Positions 35,551-47,058 of a stretch of 64,000 nt of DNA are shown piece by piece. The notes beneath the pieces are model-generated. The model worked only from the letters and a program-made list of their open reading frames with translations. It had not been told where the DNA came from and searched no databases. The first letter of the stretch is position 1. Each line of letters starts with the position of its first letter. The stretch lies in contig OY970829.1 in NCBI GenBank assembly GCA_963853835.1, forward strand, positions 5,748,446 to 5,812,445, given 5' to 3'. The DNA is from Calendula officinalis. Lineage: Eukaryota; Streptophyta; Magnoliopsida; Asterales; Asteraceae. Both the position numbers and the translations under genes were made by a program.

Positions 35551-37157
35551 AAGAAGAGGACCTTGTTAAACAAGATGGATATGTAAAAGAAGAATAACGT
35601 ATAGGTGAGGTTTTTTTGTTATTTGGTGTAGTTATTAGGTTAGTTTTGAAGGGTAGCTTGGGAATGAAGCAAAACAAGATAAAGAGAATCGAATTCTGCC
35701 ACTTTTTCGATCCATGCTTTGTATATCTTGTATGAGGTAAATCAAATATGCATTATAAAATTATCCATACAATTTGTACATTTTAAGTAAGTAATGTTTG
35801 TTACATATAACACATTTATTTTATTTTGTTTCTTTTATAACGTATACATATGGCTTAGTAAATGAAAATCAAAATAAATAATGGTCAAATAGTTCTGATA
35901 GGAAATGGTCGCTTTAAATGTTTTTATATCTTGTATGGAGTGTTCCGTTGAAATATTCATTATTCTTATAAATTATTGTTGGAATATATTCCTTTAAAAG
36001 AAATTTGACTAAAAGTTCATGGGACCTATATACGCGTATCCATGAAATGCCTATTTAATCAATAAAAAAAATTGAGATCTCAAATTTCGTTGTAGACTTG
36101 ATGTAGTATTTATTTGCGTGAGAATTTGCCTTTTATAAAGATTAAGTTTAGATCTAAAATTATTTACTTACAGAACATTTGTTTTGTTATGAGGTTAAAT
36201 TAATTTTAGCTTGTAAGAACCGGTTAATTTATATAATATATGTGGTTTTATATAAGCATTGAGTTCGACTTTTATACATCAATTATTATATTCGAATCTG
36301 TAGTGTTATGGATAAAAATTTCGAATCAAAAGACTTCAAAATTCTTGGTGGGAATATTTATTTAGACCTTTTGCATCTCGCTTGGCCCTATTGATTGAAT
36401 TATTCTTGTATATATGTGTTTAAAGGCAGATTAGTTAACGGCAGAAATGTAAATGGCTTAAAAGGATATGTGACATAGCTAAATGTGAGGAAGGGGTGTA
36501 ACTATTCAACAGTATTCCGGTAATCTCACTTTTTAAATATTATTTTTTTAATTTTGAATATCTTTTTCTTTAAAAATAAAGACTACATCTTCTATGAGAG
36601 AGTCCGATCAAAGCTTTGCAGTCTACAGATGAAAAAAAAAAAAAAAAAACAAAAGCGAAAAATGCTTTAGAAAACTTGTGACTAAACATATACTTATTGG
36701 GTTGTTTTTGAAATTTAAATCCAGCCCCATATTGAAGATTCACATCGGCCACACATGTTTTCACAAACCACCCTCTTACTTCGTGTCAATCCCCATTTAA
36801 CCCTCCGGTTTTCCTTATTTCAAATTAAATACTCTCTGCGACCTCTAACTTAAACACAATGAAATATTGAAAATTATCGGACTAAATAGACAAAAAGAAA
36901 AAAATGGACCTAACTTGAGGATTTAGGCGACTTTTAATTTGACTGACGAATTTTACTTACATCGGAAAAAAAATATATCATTTTAGGGGATCATTTTTTA
37001 ATGTTGTCTTCTTACGTTGTTTCCTCTGAACACAAAATTACAAATGTACAATTTCGGATGCTAAAGATAAACGTTCTCCAACTCTCGTAAGCATTTGTTT
37101 TCGAGCGTGTATATATATATACATCATGTGTAAGTATACTTAAAACTATTTCACAAT
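35551..37157. other. Intergenic region between DC1 and CASP-like genes
   Basis: About 1.6 kb, AT-rich, with an A run at 36631-36649. I see no gene, no MITE ends and no tRNA-like sequence. It should contain the DC1 promoter and the 3' UTR of the CASP-like gene. Confidence 0.5.
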
Positions 37158-38039
37158 TCACAAAGATGGAAGAAGCCATAAATTGAATAGAAAAGAAGCC
37201 ATAGACAAGAACCATGACAAGAAACAAAATATGGTAGAAAGCATATACCGACTGCACGTTATTGGAGGAGACACGAACCCGTTAGTTTTCATCAATATAT
37301 CAACCACACTGGCGGCCGAAGAGGCGGCACCTAGTGTGAGAAGAGACAACACCTGCCTCCAATTATAATTAACGAAAACCGTTAGTAACTAATTATTGTT
37401 AACAAGTACAAAAAGTAAATTATTTTGTAAATTAAGAGTTTACCCAATCGCCTATAATGATGATTAACAGAATTCCCTTTTGTCGAATCGGGCATGTTTT
37501 AAGCACCGAGTATCCGTCGAGTAGAGCCAATGTGAAACTCCATGGTATAACCAAACCCGTGATTGTCACTAAGAAACTAATGAAGACCCACCCAAATTAC
37601 ATAACTAGTAAATTAATCAAACTAATTACACAGGGGTGACAATTCTTAACAAATAGAAAAAGGGTTCGGGTTGTGGTTAACATGTCAACCGACCAAACCA
37701 TCAGCCCGAACCCACCAACATAATTAGCTATGTATCGGGTTGGTTTGTGGTTAAGCAAGTCAACCCACCAACATGTTCAGCTAAACAAGTCGTGTTTGGG
37801 TTGGCTGATACCAACTCGATCCCCAACACGAATTGGAATAGTCACCCCATAAATTACACGATGAACAATACGGATTGTGATATAAATACAAAATAACAAT
37901 ACCAGAAAGACGTATAGCTGTAAAACTGAACACCAAATGACATGAAGAGAAGTGAAGCGGATGAAAAAATGGTTTGGCCGAGCCTCAACGCAAACCCTGC
38001 ACTGGTCCCCGTGGATCCCGGTACATCATCCATAACCAT
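37158..38039 (-). CDS. CASP-like membrane protein, CASPL5 group (three exons)
   Basis: Exons on the minus strand 38039-37903, 37576-37444 and 37352-37158 give 154 residues, the normal size of this group. The protein has four hydrophobic segments in MARVEL/CASP arrangement. The first contains FALRLGQTIFSSASLLFM, the second FLVTITGLVIPWSFTLALLD, the third LLIIIIGDW|VLSLLTLGAASS, the fourth FCFLSWFLSMASFLFNLW. The conserved Arg (LRLGQ) and Asp (LALLDGYSV) of the CASP family are present. Casparian-strip membrane proteins form plasma-membrane scaffolds; the role of CASPL5 members is largely unknown. The start is set by MVMDDVPGSTGTSAG, because an in-frame stop lies upstream with no other ATG between. 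The first intron contains a hAT-type element (37631-37850). Confidence 0.9.
37631..37850. mobile_element. Non-autonomous hAT-type element in the CASP-like intron 1
   Basis: The flanks TAATTACA (37623-37630) and AAATTACA (37851-37858) match in 7 of 8. The ends CAGGGGTGACAATTC and GAATAGTCACCCCAT are inverted repeats with a few changes. The 220-bp interior repeats GGGTTGG, CAACCCACCAACA and AACCCGAACC words on both strands. No coding capacity. Confidence 0.8.
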
Positions 38040-38960
38040 TTGAAGCGCGGGCGCGGTTTCAGCATATCGAAACCATTCGTAAGATGGTCTGTTTTAGTGA
38101 TATCAGATTCATGAATTTGTTTGGGCAAAAGAGGTTGAAGGGTTGTTGATGATTCTTTCTTTTTATTCACGTAACTTAATATATTGAAGTGGTATCAATT
38201 GTGTCGGCGGCATAACCTTTGATCAAGAAAACATGTGTGGCTGATTTTTCTTTCATGTACTTTTACGAAATGGGTGGACACGTACTTGTAATTTGTCATC
38301 GTGTTTGTGGTGGGGAATGGCTAGTGCACCTTTTCTTTTTTGCCTTATTCTTTTTAAATTAAGTTTTTTAATTCTTTTTCAATATATTATTATACATCTT
38401 AGAGTTGAATTGAAACTGATGTCTTAATAGTAAGGGCTTTCAAATGATTTCTTAGAGATTACGGATTCGATCCCTTCATAAAGTCAGAGAAACAATTAGG
38501 TCGCGTATATCATGAGCAAAGTTCGGCCACATGGGAGAGCCGGGAATACTCTTTAAATAAAATAAAATCTAGAGTTTGATTAACTTGAGTTTGTGAAAAA
38601 CCGGTTTTGGTTTTATGGTGATTATATAGGTTAATACTTTCATGAATTTGTTATTTAAGAGTTACAACTTTCTATCAAACATCACCAATAACCAGAAAAC
38701 GATCATCAACCTAACTCGTTTCAAAACCACCAAAGAAAATAAAAAGAAATTAATGGGAAGGAATAGTTGCTTTCTAGGCAGCCACACATGTAAACCCTAT
38801 GCAACAGCAACCCTGATAATGACCCTAATTGGTCTTCATCTCTCAAAACCCAATTCAGAGAATCTCCAATCCCTGTTCAAACCCACATATATTTCCCAGA
38901 AGCTGGTCCGCCCCGTTCCTAGTACTTAGGCCCGGAACCTAAAAAGGCCTAAAATATATA
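38040..38960. other. Upstream of the CASP-like gene, with a possible SINE
   Basis: Holds the CASP-like promoter or leader. At 38400-38570 there is a possible tRNA-derived SINE on the plus strand, with box B ACGGATTCGATCCC near 38461 and a weak box A. The open frame at 38642-38929 has no family resemblance and I do not call it a gene. Confidence 0.35.
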
Positions 38961-39304
38961 CTTCCTCCGTATCAAAATAAGTGAATCACTTTCATTTTCG
39001 AGATGTATGAAAATAAGTGAATCATTTTAATAGTTTACTTTATTTGGTAAGTTTGTATTTAAAATTAACCATTTACACTTAGTTATCTCTCTTTAAACAT
39101 CATTAAAGGTGTGAGGGCTCATCTATTTTTGTCATCTTCATATATTTGATTTTTTCATCATTTAGAAGAAGCAACAATATAGTAAAAGGTGTGGGGCCCA
39201 TCCATTCTAATTATCTCATTTAATTTCACAAATATCTTATTACCTTATTTTACCTCAAAAAACGTAAACTTTAAAGTGATTCAGTTATTTTGATACGGAG
39301 GAAG
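38961..39304. mobile_element. Stowaway-like MITE (CTTCCTCCGTATC type)
   Basis: The ends CTTCCTCCGTATCAAAATAA and its complement frame 344 bp. The left flank is TA and the right flank is TG. It is the intact counterpart of the MITE split at 48594-60550 and was used to recognise that one. Confidence 0.85.
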
Positions 39305-40024
39305 TGTATTATTAAGCACAAGTTTTACCTCCTGCTTTTCTTGTGAATAGGCATGACATAATCAATATAATGGTTTGCCCTCAATTTACATATTAGTACA
39401 TGGAATTCAAAGGCTTCTTGATACTTGAATATTAGACTAGTAGTATAGATTTCGTTAATAAAATATATTAGTACATGGAATTCAAAGGCTTCTTGATTCT
39501 TGAATATTAGACTAGTAGTATTTATTTCGTTAATAAAATCTCATGAGCTTTTTCTTTCCAGATCAAACACATTATCAAATCTTTGTAGTGATGACCAAAC
39601 TTACCTTCACAATTTTTTTAGAAAAAATTTAAAAGAAAAGAGAAAGAAGGAAGAAAGAAAAGTCGTTGAGGCGACCGAACTGACGAAATATAGGGGGATT
39701 TGTCGGGGTTGGGTCGCTCATTACACCCGATCTTAGGTCCCTCACAAGACCAGGTTTTGGACCATCAATTGTTTCGAGTCTTTCGACATGTATATGTACC
39801 ATCTAAACATCTTTATACATAATATCTCACATGTCTTTGTAGGTTGTACCATCAATTGTAAAAGTCAGAAAACCAACCGTACTTTCTTACAACCCCCCAA
39901 TATACAATAATTTATACATTGCTCCACACTAATGGTTAATAAACATGCAATCATGCTCAACTCATCTAATGTTCAACCAAAATAGCTTTGTGTGTGTGTT
40001 TTCTCTCATTGTCTAAAATTTTAA
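39305..40024. other. Intergenic stretch with a short local duplication
   Basis: A segment ATTAGTACATGGAATTCAAA... of about 75 bases occurs twice, at about 39391-39459 and 39466-39535, with few changes, so a local tandem duplication took place. No gene is supported. Confidence 0.6.
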
Positions 40025-41296
40025 GGGTAAATTACAGAAATTGTCCCTGACGTTTTCCAGATTCTGGATTTATGTCCCTAAACTTTTTTTTTTCGGTTTT
40101 TTTGTCCTTAAAGTTTTTAAAATTCCACTTTTTTGTCCTTCCGTCCAAAATCATCTGTTAACTAACGTGAAATTCAAAAAAACTAAGGGTGTTTTCGTTT
40201 TTTTTCCTCATTCTTCATCTACCAAACATTATCTTCATCTACCAAACATTCTTCATGTTCTTCATCCACGACCACCATTAGTGAACTCCACCGCCACAAC
40301 CACCGTCAGCCACAACCATCGTCAGCCACCATCAGTCATCAATGTTCTTCTTCCGTCATCTCTGTTCTTCGTCATCTTCACCATCGATCATAATCTGCCC
40401 AAGATTCAAAACCCTAAATTGAAAACCCCCCAAAAAAACACCAGATCTCTGCTCCTCCGATCCCCTTTTTGGTTCGCAACAACCACCTGCCGCCTCCGTG
40501 ACCGGCCATATCTGAGGTCTGAAGGAAGCTAACCTGTCATATGTATATAGTGGACGGTGGAGGTGGATGCGGCTGTAAATCCGTAACTTCTTCGTCACAA
40601 ATTAGAAATGGAAACAAACAAAAATTAGGGTTAGGAAAAAGGTTGTTACCAGTTGAGTTTTTGGAGGGGAAGAAGAATGAATAAAAATCATATGTAAATT
40701 TCATGAAAACTGAAATTCTTATATACTCAAATTGAAGTCTTAACTTTGAAGAAGATTAACTTGAATTTGAGAAAGGACGTGCATTTCTTGACAAGAGTTG
40801 TCTTTTTGTTTTTTATTAAGTGGATGGAGGCGGTGGATAACACATGAAACACATGAAACATTCAAATAAATCCAAAATCAAGAACACACAAGGACAAAAT
40901 TAAGAACACACAGAACCCAAAATCGAAATTCTGCTTTCAAAAGGCTTCGTCTTTTTTGTTCAACAATAAGAACACACACATAACAACCATGGCGGGACTC
41001 AATACCTTTGTTAATTTGCAGGTTTTAGGATTTTTAATTTCCCCCAAAATGGTTTATTTTTCTGATTTCGTTTTGGAGAAGATGAAAAAAAGAAAAAGAA
41101 AAATGTAAAAAAAAGGGTAAAATAGGGGTAATTTCGGGAAATGGACAAAAAAATCGTTAGTTAACGGATGATTTTGGACGGAAGGACAAAAAAGTGGAAT
41201 TTTAAAAACTTTAAGGACAAAAAAACAGAAAAAAAAAATTTAAGGACAGAAATCCAGAATCCGGGAAACCTCAGGGACAATTTCTGTAATTTACCC
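40025..41296. mobile_element. Fold-back (MULE-like) element with internal cargo
   Basis: About 155 bases at each end are inverted copies of each other (GGGTAAATTACAGAAATTGT... on the left and its complement ending at 41296). The flanks AAATTTTAA (40016-40024) and AAATTTTTA (41297-41305) match in 8 of 9 bases, the target length of Mutator-type elements. The central 950 bases include a C-rich stretch with repeated CACCGCCACAACC/GTCAGCCAC words (40280-40345) and an open frame of 163 codons without recognisable family. It could be captured host sequence (Pack-MULE); that is inference. Confidence 0.7.
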
Positions 41297-41838
41297 AAAT
41301 TTTTATTTTAACATATGCCTCAATTTAATTGCTTATATACTTATACTGAATCCGAAGGATATGTATCAATACTATATATTCTCTACAAAGATATATTATT
41401 TCAATTTATTTTTTTTAACAACACTAATCTACTTATATTTATCCACGATCATGATCTATATATCATTATATCATGAACAACACATTAAATCTTGCACCAA
41501 TATCAAAGTCCAGGGAAACAGGGAATGTAAACGTTCATTAAAAAGTCAACGGGATATAAATAGAAGTCAAATCTGCTATTTAGAGGGATCAAGGCACGTG
41601 ACATCCATGGAATAGTATGCATCAACATTCAACATCGCACCCAAACAAAATTTCTCTCGTGGAGCATTAACTTCCTGAATGCTGACGTGTCATTAACTAG
41701 TAAAAGCTACTCACCCAATTTGCATTATGCTTCCTTCCGTTGGTCGGTCAACCATAATAAAACACACATTAAAACACACACAATAAAACCCTACACCAAC
41801 GCCCACACACTCCCATTCACACCACTGCTCCGGCCACC
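41297..41838 (+). promoter_or_regulatory. Upstream region of the ATL gene
   Basis: About 540 bases. Close to the start codon the sequence is rich in ACACACA and CCCAC words (41760-41825), fitting a 5' leader. No clear TATA box. The open frame at 41361-41615 is not supported as a gene. Confidence 0.35.
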
Positions 41839-43056
41839 ATGATCACCATATCTCCGGCACCTTCACCGGAGATTACTCTTATTCATCATGCTCCAGCTTC
41901 AGCGCCATCGGTTCCATGGCTACCGAACTCATCGTCAAAACCACCGGTTCGCTTCAGCCCGCCGTTGATAGCTATGGTTGTGATCATCGCCACCGCTTTT
42001 ATAGCAATTACCTACTCTCGAGCCATTTCCCGAAGATTCCTCCTTCTACGGCGGCGATGGCGACAGTGGCGAAGGCGGCGGCGACTTCTCCGTTCATACG
42101 TACCTTCTTCCGTCGGAAACGGCAATATCGAGTCCCCTGCGTTCTCCGGTGAAGAATCGTATGATCCAACTTATGATTATCAACTATTCTCGCCGTACGG
42201 TCTCGATGACGCCGTGATTAAAACGATTCCTCTGACTGTTCACACTAGAAAAAGTAGTGTTCATGAATGTGCGGTTTGTTTATTGGAATTTGAAGATAAC
42301 GATTACGTTCGTACTTTACCGGTGTGTTTCCACGCGTTTCATGTCGATTGTATCGATATATGGCTTAGGTGCCACGCTAATTGTCCGCTTTGCCGAGCGA
42401 GTGTTTTCCGGCCAGAATCGCCGTTTATTCCGTTGATGTCGGCCAGAATCCGTCCCAATTTTGAAGACGTGATGATCGAGAGCACGATAATAGAACCGGA
42501 GCCGGAAACGGAAACAGAGCATTCGCCGCAAGTTGATAATACAGATTCAGTTAACGAAATTACACAGGAGGAATCTCCGGCAAGGATTCAGTCGGAGGAA
42601 AGGTTAAACCGGAGAGACTTCCTTCTCAAACGATCGTACTCGTTCGGATTCGAGCGAAATATAGGATCAGAAAGGTTAATAATGGAGCCGGCGACGGCGT
42701 CTCCGTGGAGATACCGACGAGCCGGAGGAGGAAGCTTTTGGAGCAAGAGACCGTCACCGTTCAGTTCTCTGACAAAAAACAGAGTATTCTCATTCAGGCA
42801 CTACCGAGGTATGAAATCGCCATTCTTCCGGCGGCGAGGCGGAAGCTTCCATCCGTTTTCAGAATCCAGTGTCCGTTACGCCGCCGACGGCAGCGCTACC
42901 GGTGGTGACAGCTCGTCACGTCGGAGAAAATCGTTCGCAAGTCCAATTTTCATGAGACAGTCAGTTGGAGCAAACTCAGGAATGTTCTCATCAAGCCGGT
43001 TGAGAAGCGGTGATCCAGAAGCGCTACTGTCACCGGAGAGATATAACCGTCGGTGA
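41839..43056 (+). CDS. ATL-family RING-H2 E3 ubiquitin ligase
   Basis: Single-exon gene of 405 residues. One N-terminal transmembrane helix (about 41-59, PPLIAMVVIIATAFIAITY) is followed by a very basic stretch (61-86). Then come the ATL hallmark GLD (121-123, YGLDDAVIKTIPL) and a complete RING-H2 finger: C144, C147, C163, H165, H168, C171, C182, C185, with the Pro-Cys/Trp region WLRCHANCPLC. The long C-terminal part is acidic and then Ser/Arg-rich and probably disordered. ATL proteins are membrane-bound ligases that recruit an E2 enzyme through the RING, often in defence or stress signalling. Substrate unknown. Length and tail suggest the ATL46/ATL65-like branch, but I would not name the member. 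Coding G/C is clearly higher than the surroundings. Confidence 0.94.
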   Translation: MITISPAPSPEITLIHHAPASAPSVPWLPNSSSKPPVRFSPPLIAMVVIIATAFIAITYSRAISRRFLLLRRRWRQWRRRRRLLRSYVPSSVGNGNIESPAFSGEESYDPTYDYQLFSPYGLDDAVIKTIPLTVHTRKSSVHECAVCLLEFEDNDYVRTLPVCFHAFHVDCIDIWLRCHANCPLCRASVFRPESPFIPLMSARIRPNFEDVMIESTIIEPEPETETEHSPQVDNTDSVNEITQEESPARIQSEERLNRRDFLLKRSYSFGFERNIGSERLIMEPATASPWRYRRAGGGSFWSKRPSPFSSLTKNRVFSFRHYRGMKSPFFRRRGGSFHPFSESSVRYAADGSATGGDSSSRRRKSFASPIFMRQSVGANSGMFSSSRLRSGDPEALLSPERYNRR

Positions 43057-43320
43057 GGATGAGATCCACGTAAGACAAATGTACGGTGGAGATGAATCAC
43101 TGCGAGAGACACTTTGTCGCTGGGAAGATGGGAATTAAATGAATAGCGCGCCAATTGGTGATTCCGTGCTGAAGCACCCGAGCATTAAATGGTGTAGTGG
43201 GGGACTGGGGTGAGCATTTATGACCCGTTTTACGAAACCAACCTTCTTGTCTATCAACATTAAAATTCACTTTAATTTATTTATGTTAGTACTCCCCATC
43301 TTGTGTGTATATAAATTTTT
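43057..43320. other. 3' region of the ATL gene
   Basis: Likely 3' UTR and flank, ending at the fold-back element. Nothing else recognised. Confidence 0.4.
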
Positions 43321-43773
43321 GAGTAAATTACATGAATGGTGTTTATAGCAAATTTCACTAATGGTCCTGTAGTTTCAAAAATTACACCGGTGGTCCTTAT
43401 TTTTGAAAGATTTTTCACCGATGGTCCTTTACGAAAAAGTCCGTCTATTTTTCAAGTTAACTAACATCACATGTGATGCACATAGGGGTATTTTGGTCAA
43501 TTTGTCTTTCTTAAAGGACCATTGGTGAAATTTGCTATAAATTTAAAGGACCATCCGTGTAATTTAATTGAGAAGGGGAAAGACAAATTGACCAAAATAC
43601 CCCATGTGCATTACATGTTATGTTAGTTAACTTAAAAAATAGACGGACTTTTTCGTAAATGACCATCGGTGAAAAACTTTTCAAAAATAAGGACCATCGG
43701 TGTAATTTTTGAAACTAAAGGACCATTGGTGAAATTTGCTATAAACTTAAAGGACCGTTCATGTAATTTACTC
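43321..43773. mobile_element. Fold-back (MULE-like) element, almost fully palindromic
   Basis: It is flanked by a perfect 9-bp target duplication TAAATTTTT (43312-43320 and 43774-43782). The left end GAGTAAATTACATGAATGGT faces its near-exact complement at the right end. The two halves (about 215 bases each) are inverted copies built from phrases such as GGTCCTT, CACCGATGG and AGACGGACTTTTTCG. No cargo and no coding capacity. Confidence 0.9.
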
Positions 43774-43782
43774 TAAATTTTT

Positions 43783-44950
43783 TTAGACTAAATTACAGAT
43801 TTCATCATTGTATTTTGCTTATTTTTTAGGGTTGGTTCTTAATAAAATAATTACAGGATGTTTTAAAGGTCTGTTATCTAAGTTCATTTTTAGATAAAAT
43901 AAAATGAAAAAGATATTGATACTTTAAAATTTGTTTTTAAATTGAATCGGTGAATGTCTTAATTAAATATGATCAAATCAATCGTAGTGAATGATCCAAC
44001 AGGTTGACCGGATAATAATATTTTTTATATTATTTTCAACTAAATTTAATATTTTAAATTTTAGTATCTATAAAAAAATTCATGACCGTTGTATTTATCT
44101 AACTTTTTAAAAAAACTTATCTTTTTCCCAGTTCAATCAGACTTTTATATCCAGCCGGCCGGTGTGACCAAGTTATAAACTACATTAACTGGGGGTTTCA
44201 TTGTAAAATACGCACTTACTTAATCATTTCTATCTATTTTTTAAATTTTAATCCGTTGTTATGAATTTCATCAGATCAAAACCTATTATTATTCATAAAT
44301 TAAAGTTATATTGGAAACCAAAAATTGTACCGACGATAAAATTCAAGAATAAATTCAATGGGAAAGAAAGAGCATTTTAAACTTTTAGTCATTTTACTTG
44401 ATTTCGGAAAGAAGTTAAGAAAAAAAGCAAATTTAGTGTTATTAATTATTTTTAGGAATTAGACTTGAAAAAATTAAGAAATCAAGTGACCGAAATCTGT
44501 AATTTACCCGAAAAATTTATGTCAATTTTTTATTAAAAAAAAATGAGTCACTCTACATCTTACAAAGTTAAAATAGATATTTTTGGATAAAAAGGCGGAT
44601 TAGGATTGTTATATGGGTCGAGACTTGAGTGGTTTGGTTTTTTTCCAACAACTGGTCCATCAAGTGTGTGTTTGTTTTTTTCTTTTTTTTTTCACTTCTT
44701 TGATATTTTTGTCATACTTTTCTATATGCAACTTCACATGTCTTTCTGCAAGTTTGTGGAAGTCCATTTTAATGACTTAAAAAGTGTAATTTGTAAACAA
44801 AATAACGTGATTGGTTAGAAGGACACATCCAGCCATCAAATACTTACTTTCTACTGGTCCCATGCCTAAATTAAATTATCTAGATAATTAAAGAGAAAAG
44901 AAAAGGAGATAAAAGTGTTATAATTCTTTGAGCTAATTTGTTAAATTTTA
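43783..44950. other. AT-rich intergenic stretch
   Basis: About 1.2 kb without gene, recognisable terminal repeats or RNA gene. The frame at 44606-44818 is T-rich low-complexity sequence. Confidence 0.5.
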
Positions 44951-45167
44951 CTCTATTCGTCCCATAAAAAAGTTTACATTTCATTTGGGCACAATCTTTT
45001 AGGAGATAGTTAGTGGTGGGGTCCTTTATAATACTTTTGATTAAAAATATAAGGTTAGATTGGAGAGAGAAAACGTTTTATTGGTGAAATGATTGGTAAT
45101 AATATTATTTTATTAGGTGGGCCCCCCAAATTTGAGAAATGTAAATTTTTTTGTGGGACGGAGGGAG
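44951..45167. mobile_element. Stowaway-like MITE
   Basis: The ends CTCTATTCGTCCCATAAAAA and GTGGGACGGAGGGAG, with TA flanks at 44949-44950 and 45168-45169, frame 217 bp. The left end has two changes from the consensus seen elsewhere in the window. Confidence 0.82.
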
Positions 45168-45547
45168 TATAATTTTCGATTTTTAGTAGACCATCTTTAA
45201 GAGAACTAGTTGTGGAAATGTTAAAGCTACGCTAAAGTTCATTTGACGACACGAAAGCTCACCAAATCATATCAGTGGTGGTGCTAAATAATCTAGTGCC
45301 AAACCTATAATGTGTGTTTTTTTTAATTGCAATTGTTTCTTCCAAAGGGATATTACAGAAATATTAAGCGAATGGTGATAGTTTTAAGATGTGTGTTAAA
45401 ATCATGTTACAAAGCAACACCATTTAATAGTATCTTGCAGAGTTTGGTTATTTTTTTGGTTGTCTTCATAGCCGACCTAAGAAGGTCCGTAGTGAGTGGT
45501 AGTGTTGGTAGTTGTGTCAAAGAGGGAAATAGAGTGGTGTGGATATA

Positions 45548-45859
45548 CTTCCTCCGTTTCAAAATAAGTGATATACTTTGAAGTGCACGAATTTTGAGGC
45601 TAAATGTGATAATGAGAGTTAATTAGATTAAATTGAATATTTAGTGGAAGACGGGTCCCATATATATTAATTAAAATGTATTTAATGATGTTTAAAAGTA
45701 AAAGTAAGGGTAAATGTATCTTTTCACTATATTAAAGGAGATAGTTAGTGTGTGTGAGCCCATTACCTTTTACCAAATATGATAAGTTTTCAAAATGTAT
45801 CACTTATTTTGAAACATCTCAAAATGAAAAGTGTGTCACTTATTTTAAAAGGGAGGAAG
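45548..45859. mobile_element. Stowaway-like MITE (CTTCCTCCGT type)
   Basis: Ends CTTCCTCCGTTTCAAAATAA and its diverged complement, TA on both sides, 312 bp. It is a relative of the MITE in the tandem repeat at 1282. Confidence 0.82.
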
Positions 45860-46241
45860 TATAATTTTTACTGTATGAGGGAAAATTGGCTGTGATGTAA
45901 AGAAGGGGGAGAAATAGAGTAATTAATGTTTTAAAGAGAATAATATAATTTTTTATAGAGTAAATACTTATTATGTAAGAGATATTTAAGATTCTAAAGG
46001 TATAATAACAATATCAAGTTCTGATGTTAAATACTTTAGACAATGTCATGTTAGCTTTTTCTTATCTGACCGACCTTCATAGTAGTGAACAAACATATAA
46101 TCAAACATTATATTTGATTTTATTAATACATGTACTACTTATTATATCATGCATAATGTACAAGCCTCCATTCCCTGCTACATGTGGACTCCATCGGTCG
46201 TCAGAACGACCAAACCCTCACCAAATCACCATGGGGACACG

Positions 46242-47050
46242 CATGGGCGGAATTAGAAACTTCCACCAACGGTGACACCCTTGTGATGATAAAAAAAAGG
46301 CGGGATTAAGGGGACTGCTACATCTAGTAGGATCCCAGTGGCAACATCCCGAAACAAAAACAAATTTAACACAAAAAAAGTTATATTACATATTACCCTT
46401 TTTAGTTACATACATGATACACCAACAAATCTTCAAGAATATATTTCATTAACCTACAAAAAAATTATTAATTTTATAAACATATTACAAAATCTAAAAT
46501 ACACAGTTTATATTTTTTTTATTTGGTTCAAATGTTAGAGTTGTCTTTGGATGTGAACTATTAACTAATAGTTAGAGTTTTTTTAAGATTGATTTGGGAT
46601 ATTGAATAGGTTTTTAATCTATAAATTGTTGGTTTATAAATTTGTATTATATTTTATAATTAAAGTATTGAATAAGGAAAATAGTGGAAAATGATTTGAA
46701 ATGTTTGGACTAAAGAATTTCTTTTGAAATATATAAGATAGAAAAGAAAAAATTTGAAATGTATAGGCCGAGAAAGGAAAAACTCTTGTAATATAGAGGC
46801 TTAGAGGGGGAAAAAATTGATTTAAAAAAATAGCAACAACAAGATTCGAACTCGTGATCTCTTATATACATGCACGGAGTGCTAACCAGCTGCGCTAGTA
46901 GATAGATGTGTCTTATTTCGCCTTTTCGGATATATATTAATGTATTTAAAATACTATAACAATAAAAAAAGTCCCAAAAATTTACCGTACCGAATTTTTT
47001 TTCGAGTAATAGCACGTGGCACCGTGTGCTCTATACTAATTCCGCCCCTG
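46242..47050. mobile_element. Non-autonomous hAT element containing a tRNA-like sequence
   Basis: It is flanked by a perfect 8-bp target duplication GGGACACG (46234-46241 and 47051-47058). The ends CATGGGCGGAATTAG and CTAATTCCGCCCCTG are 15-bp inverted repeats with one change, typical hAT CAGGGGCGGA termini. The 809-bp body is AT-rich and lacks a transposase. It includes a tRNA-like segment at 46833-46900 on the minus strand. Confidence 0.9.
46833..46900 (-). repeat. tRNA-like sequence (SINE head or tRNA relic)
   Basis: On the minus strand a good box A, TAGCGCAGCTGGTTAGCA (46880-46897), is followed by a box B, GAGTTCGAATC (46843-46853), and then by a run of seven Ts (46823-46829). The intervening anticodon-arm region does not pair, so this is not a working tRNA. 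It is a tRNA-derived SINE head or relic inside the hAT element. Confidence 0.6.
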
Positions 47051-47058
47051 GGGACACG

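Noticed and set aside
37985..38170. 61-codon frame starting MNKKKESS upstream of the CASP-like gene
   Set aside because: Its first codon is GTG, it overlaps the true start in another frame, and the family's N-terminus fits the MVMDDVPG start.
40041..40532. 163-codon frame in the MULE-like element
   Set aside because: Its first part reads through the terminal inverted repeat and the remainder is low-complexity His/Thr/Pro sequence. No family is recognised.
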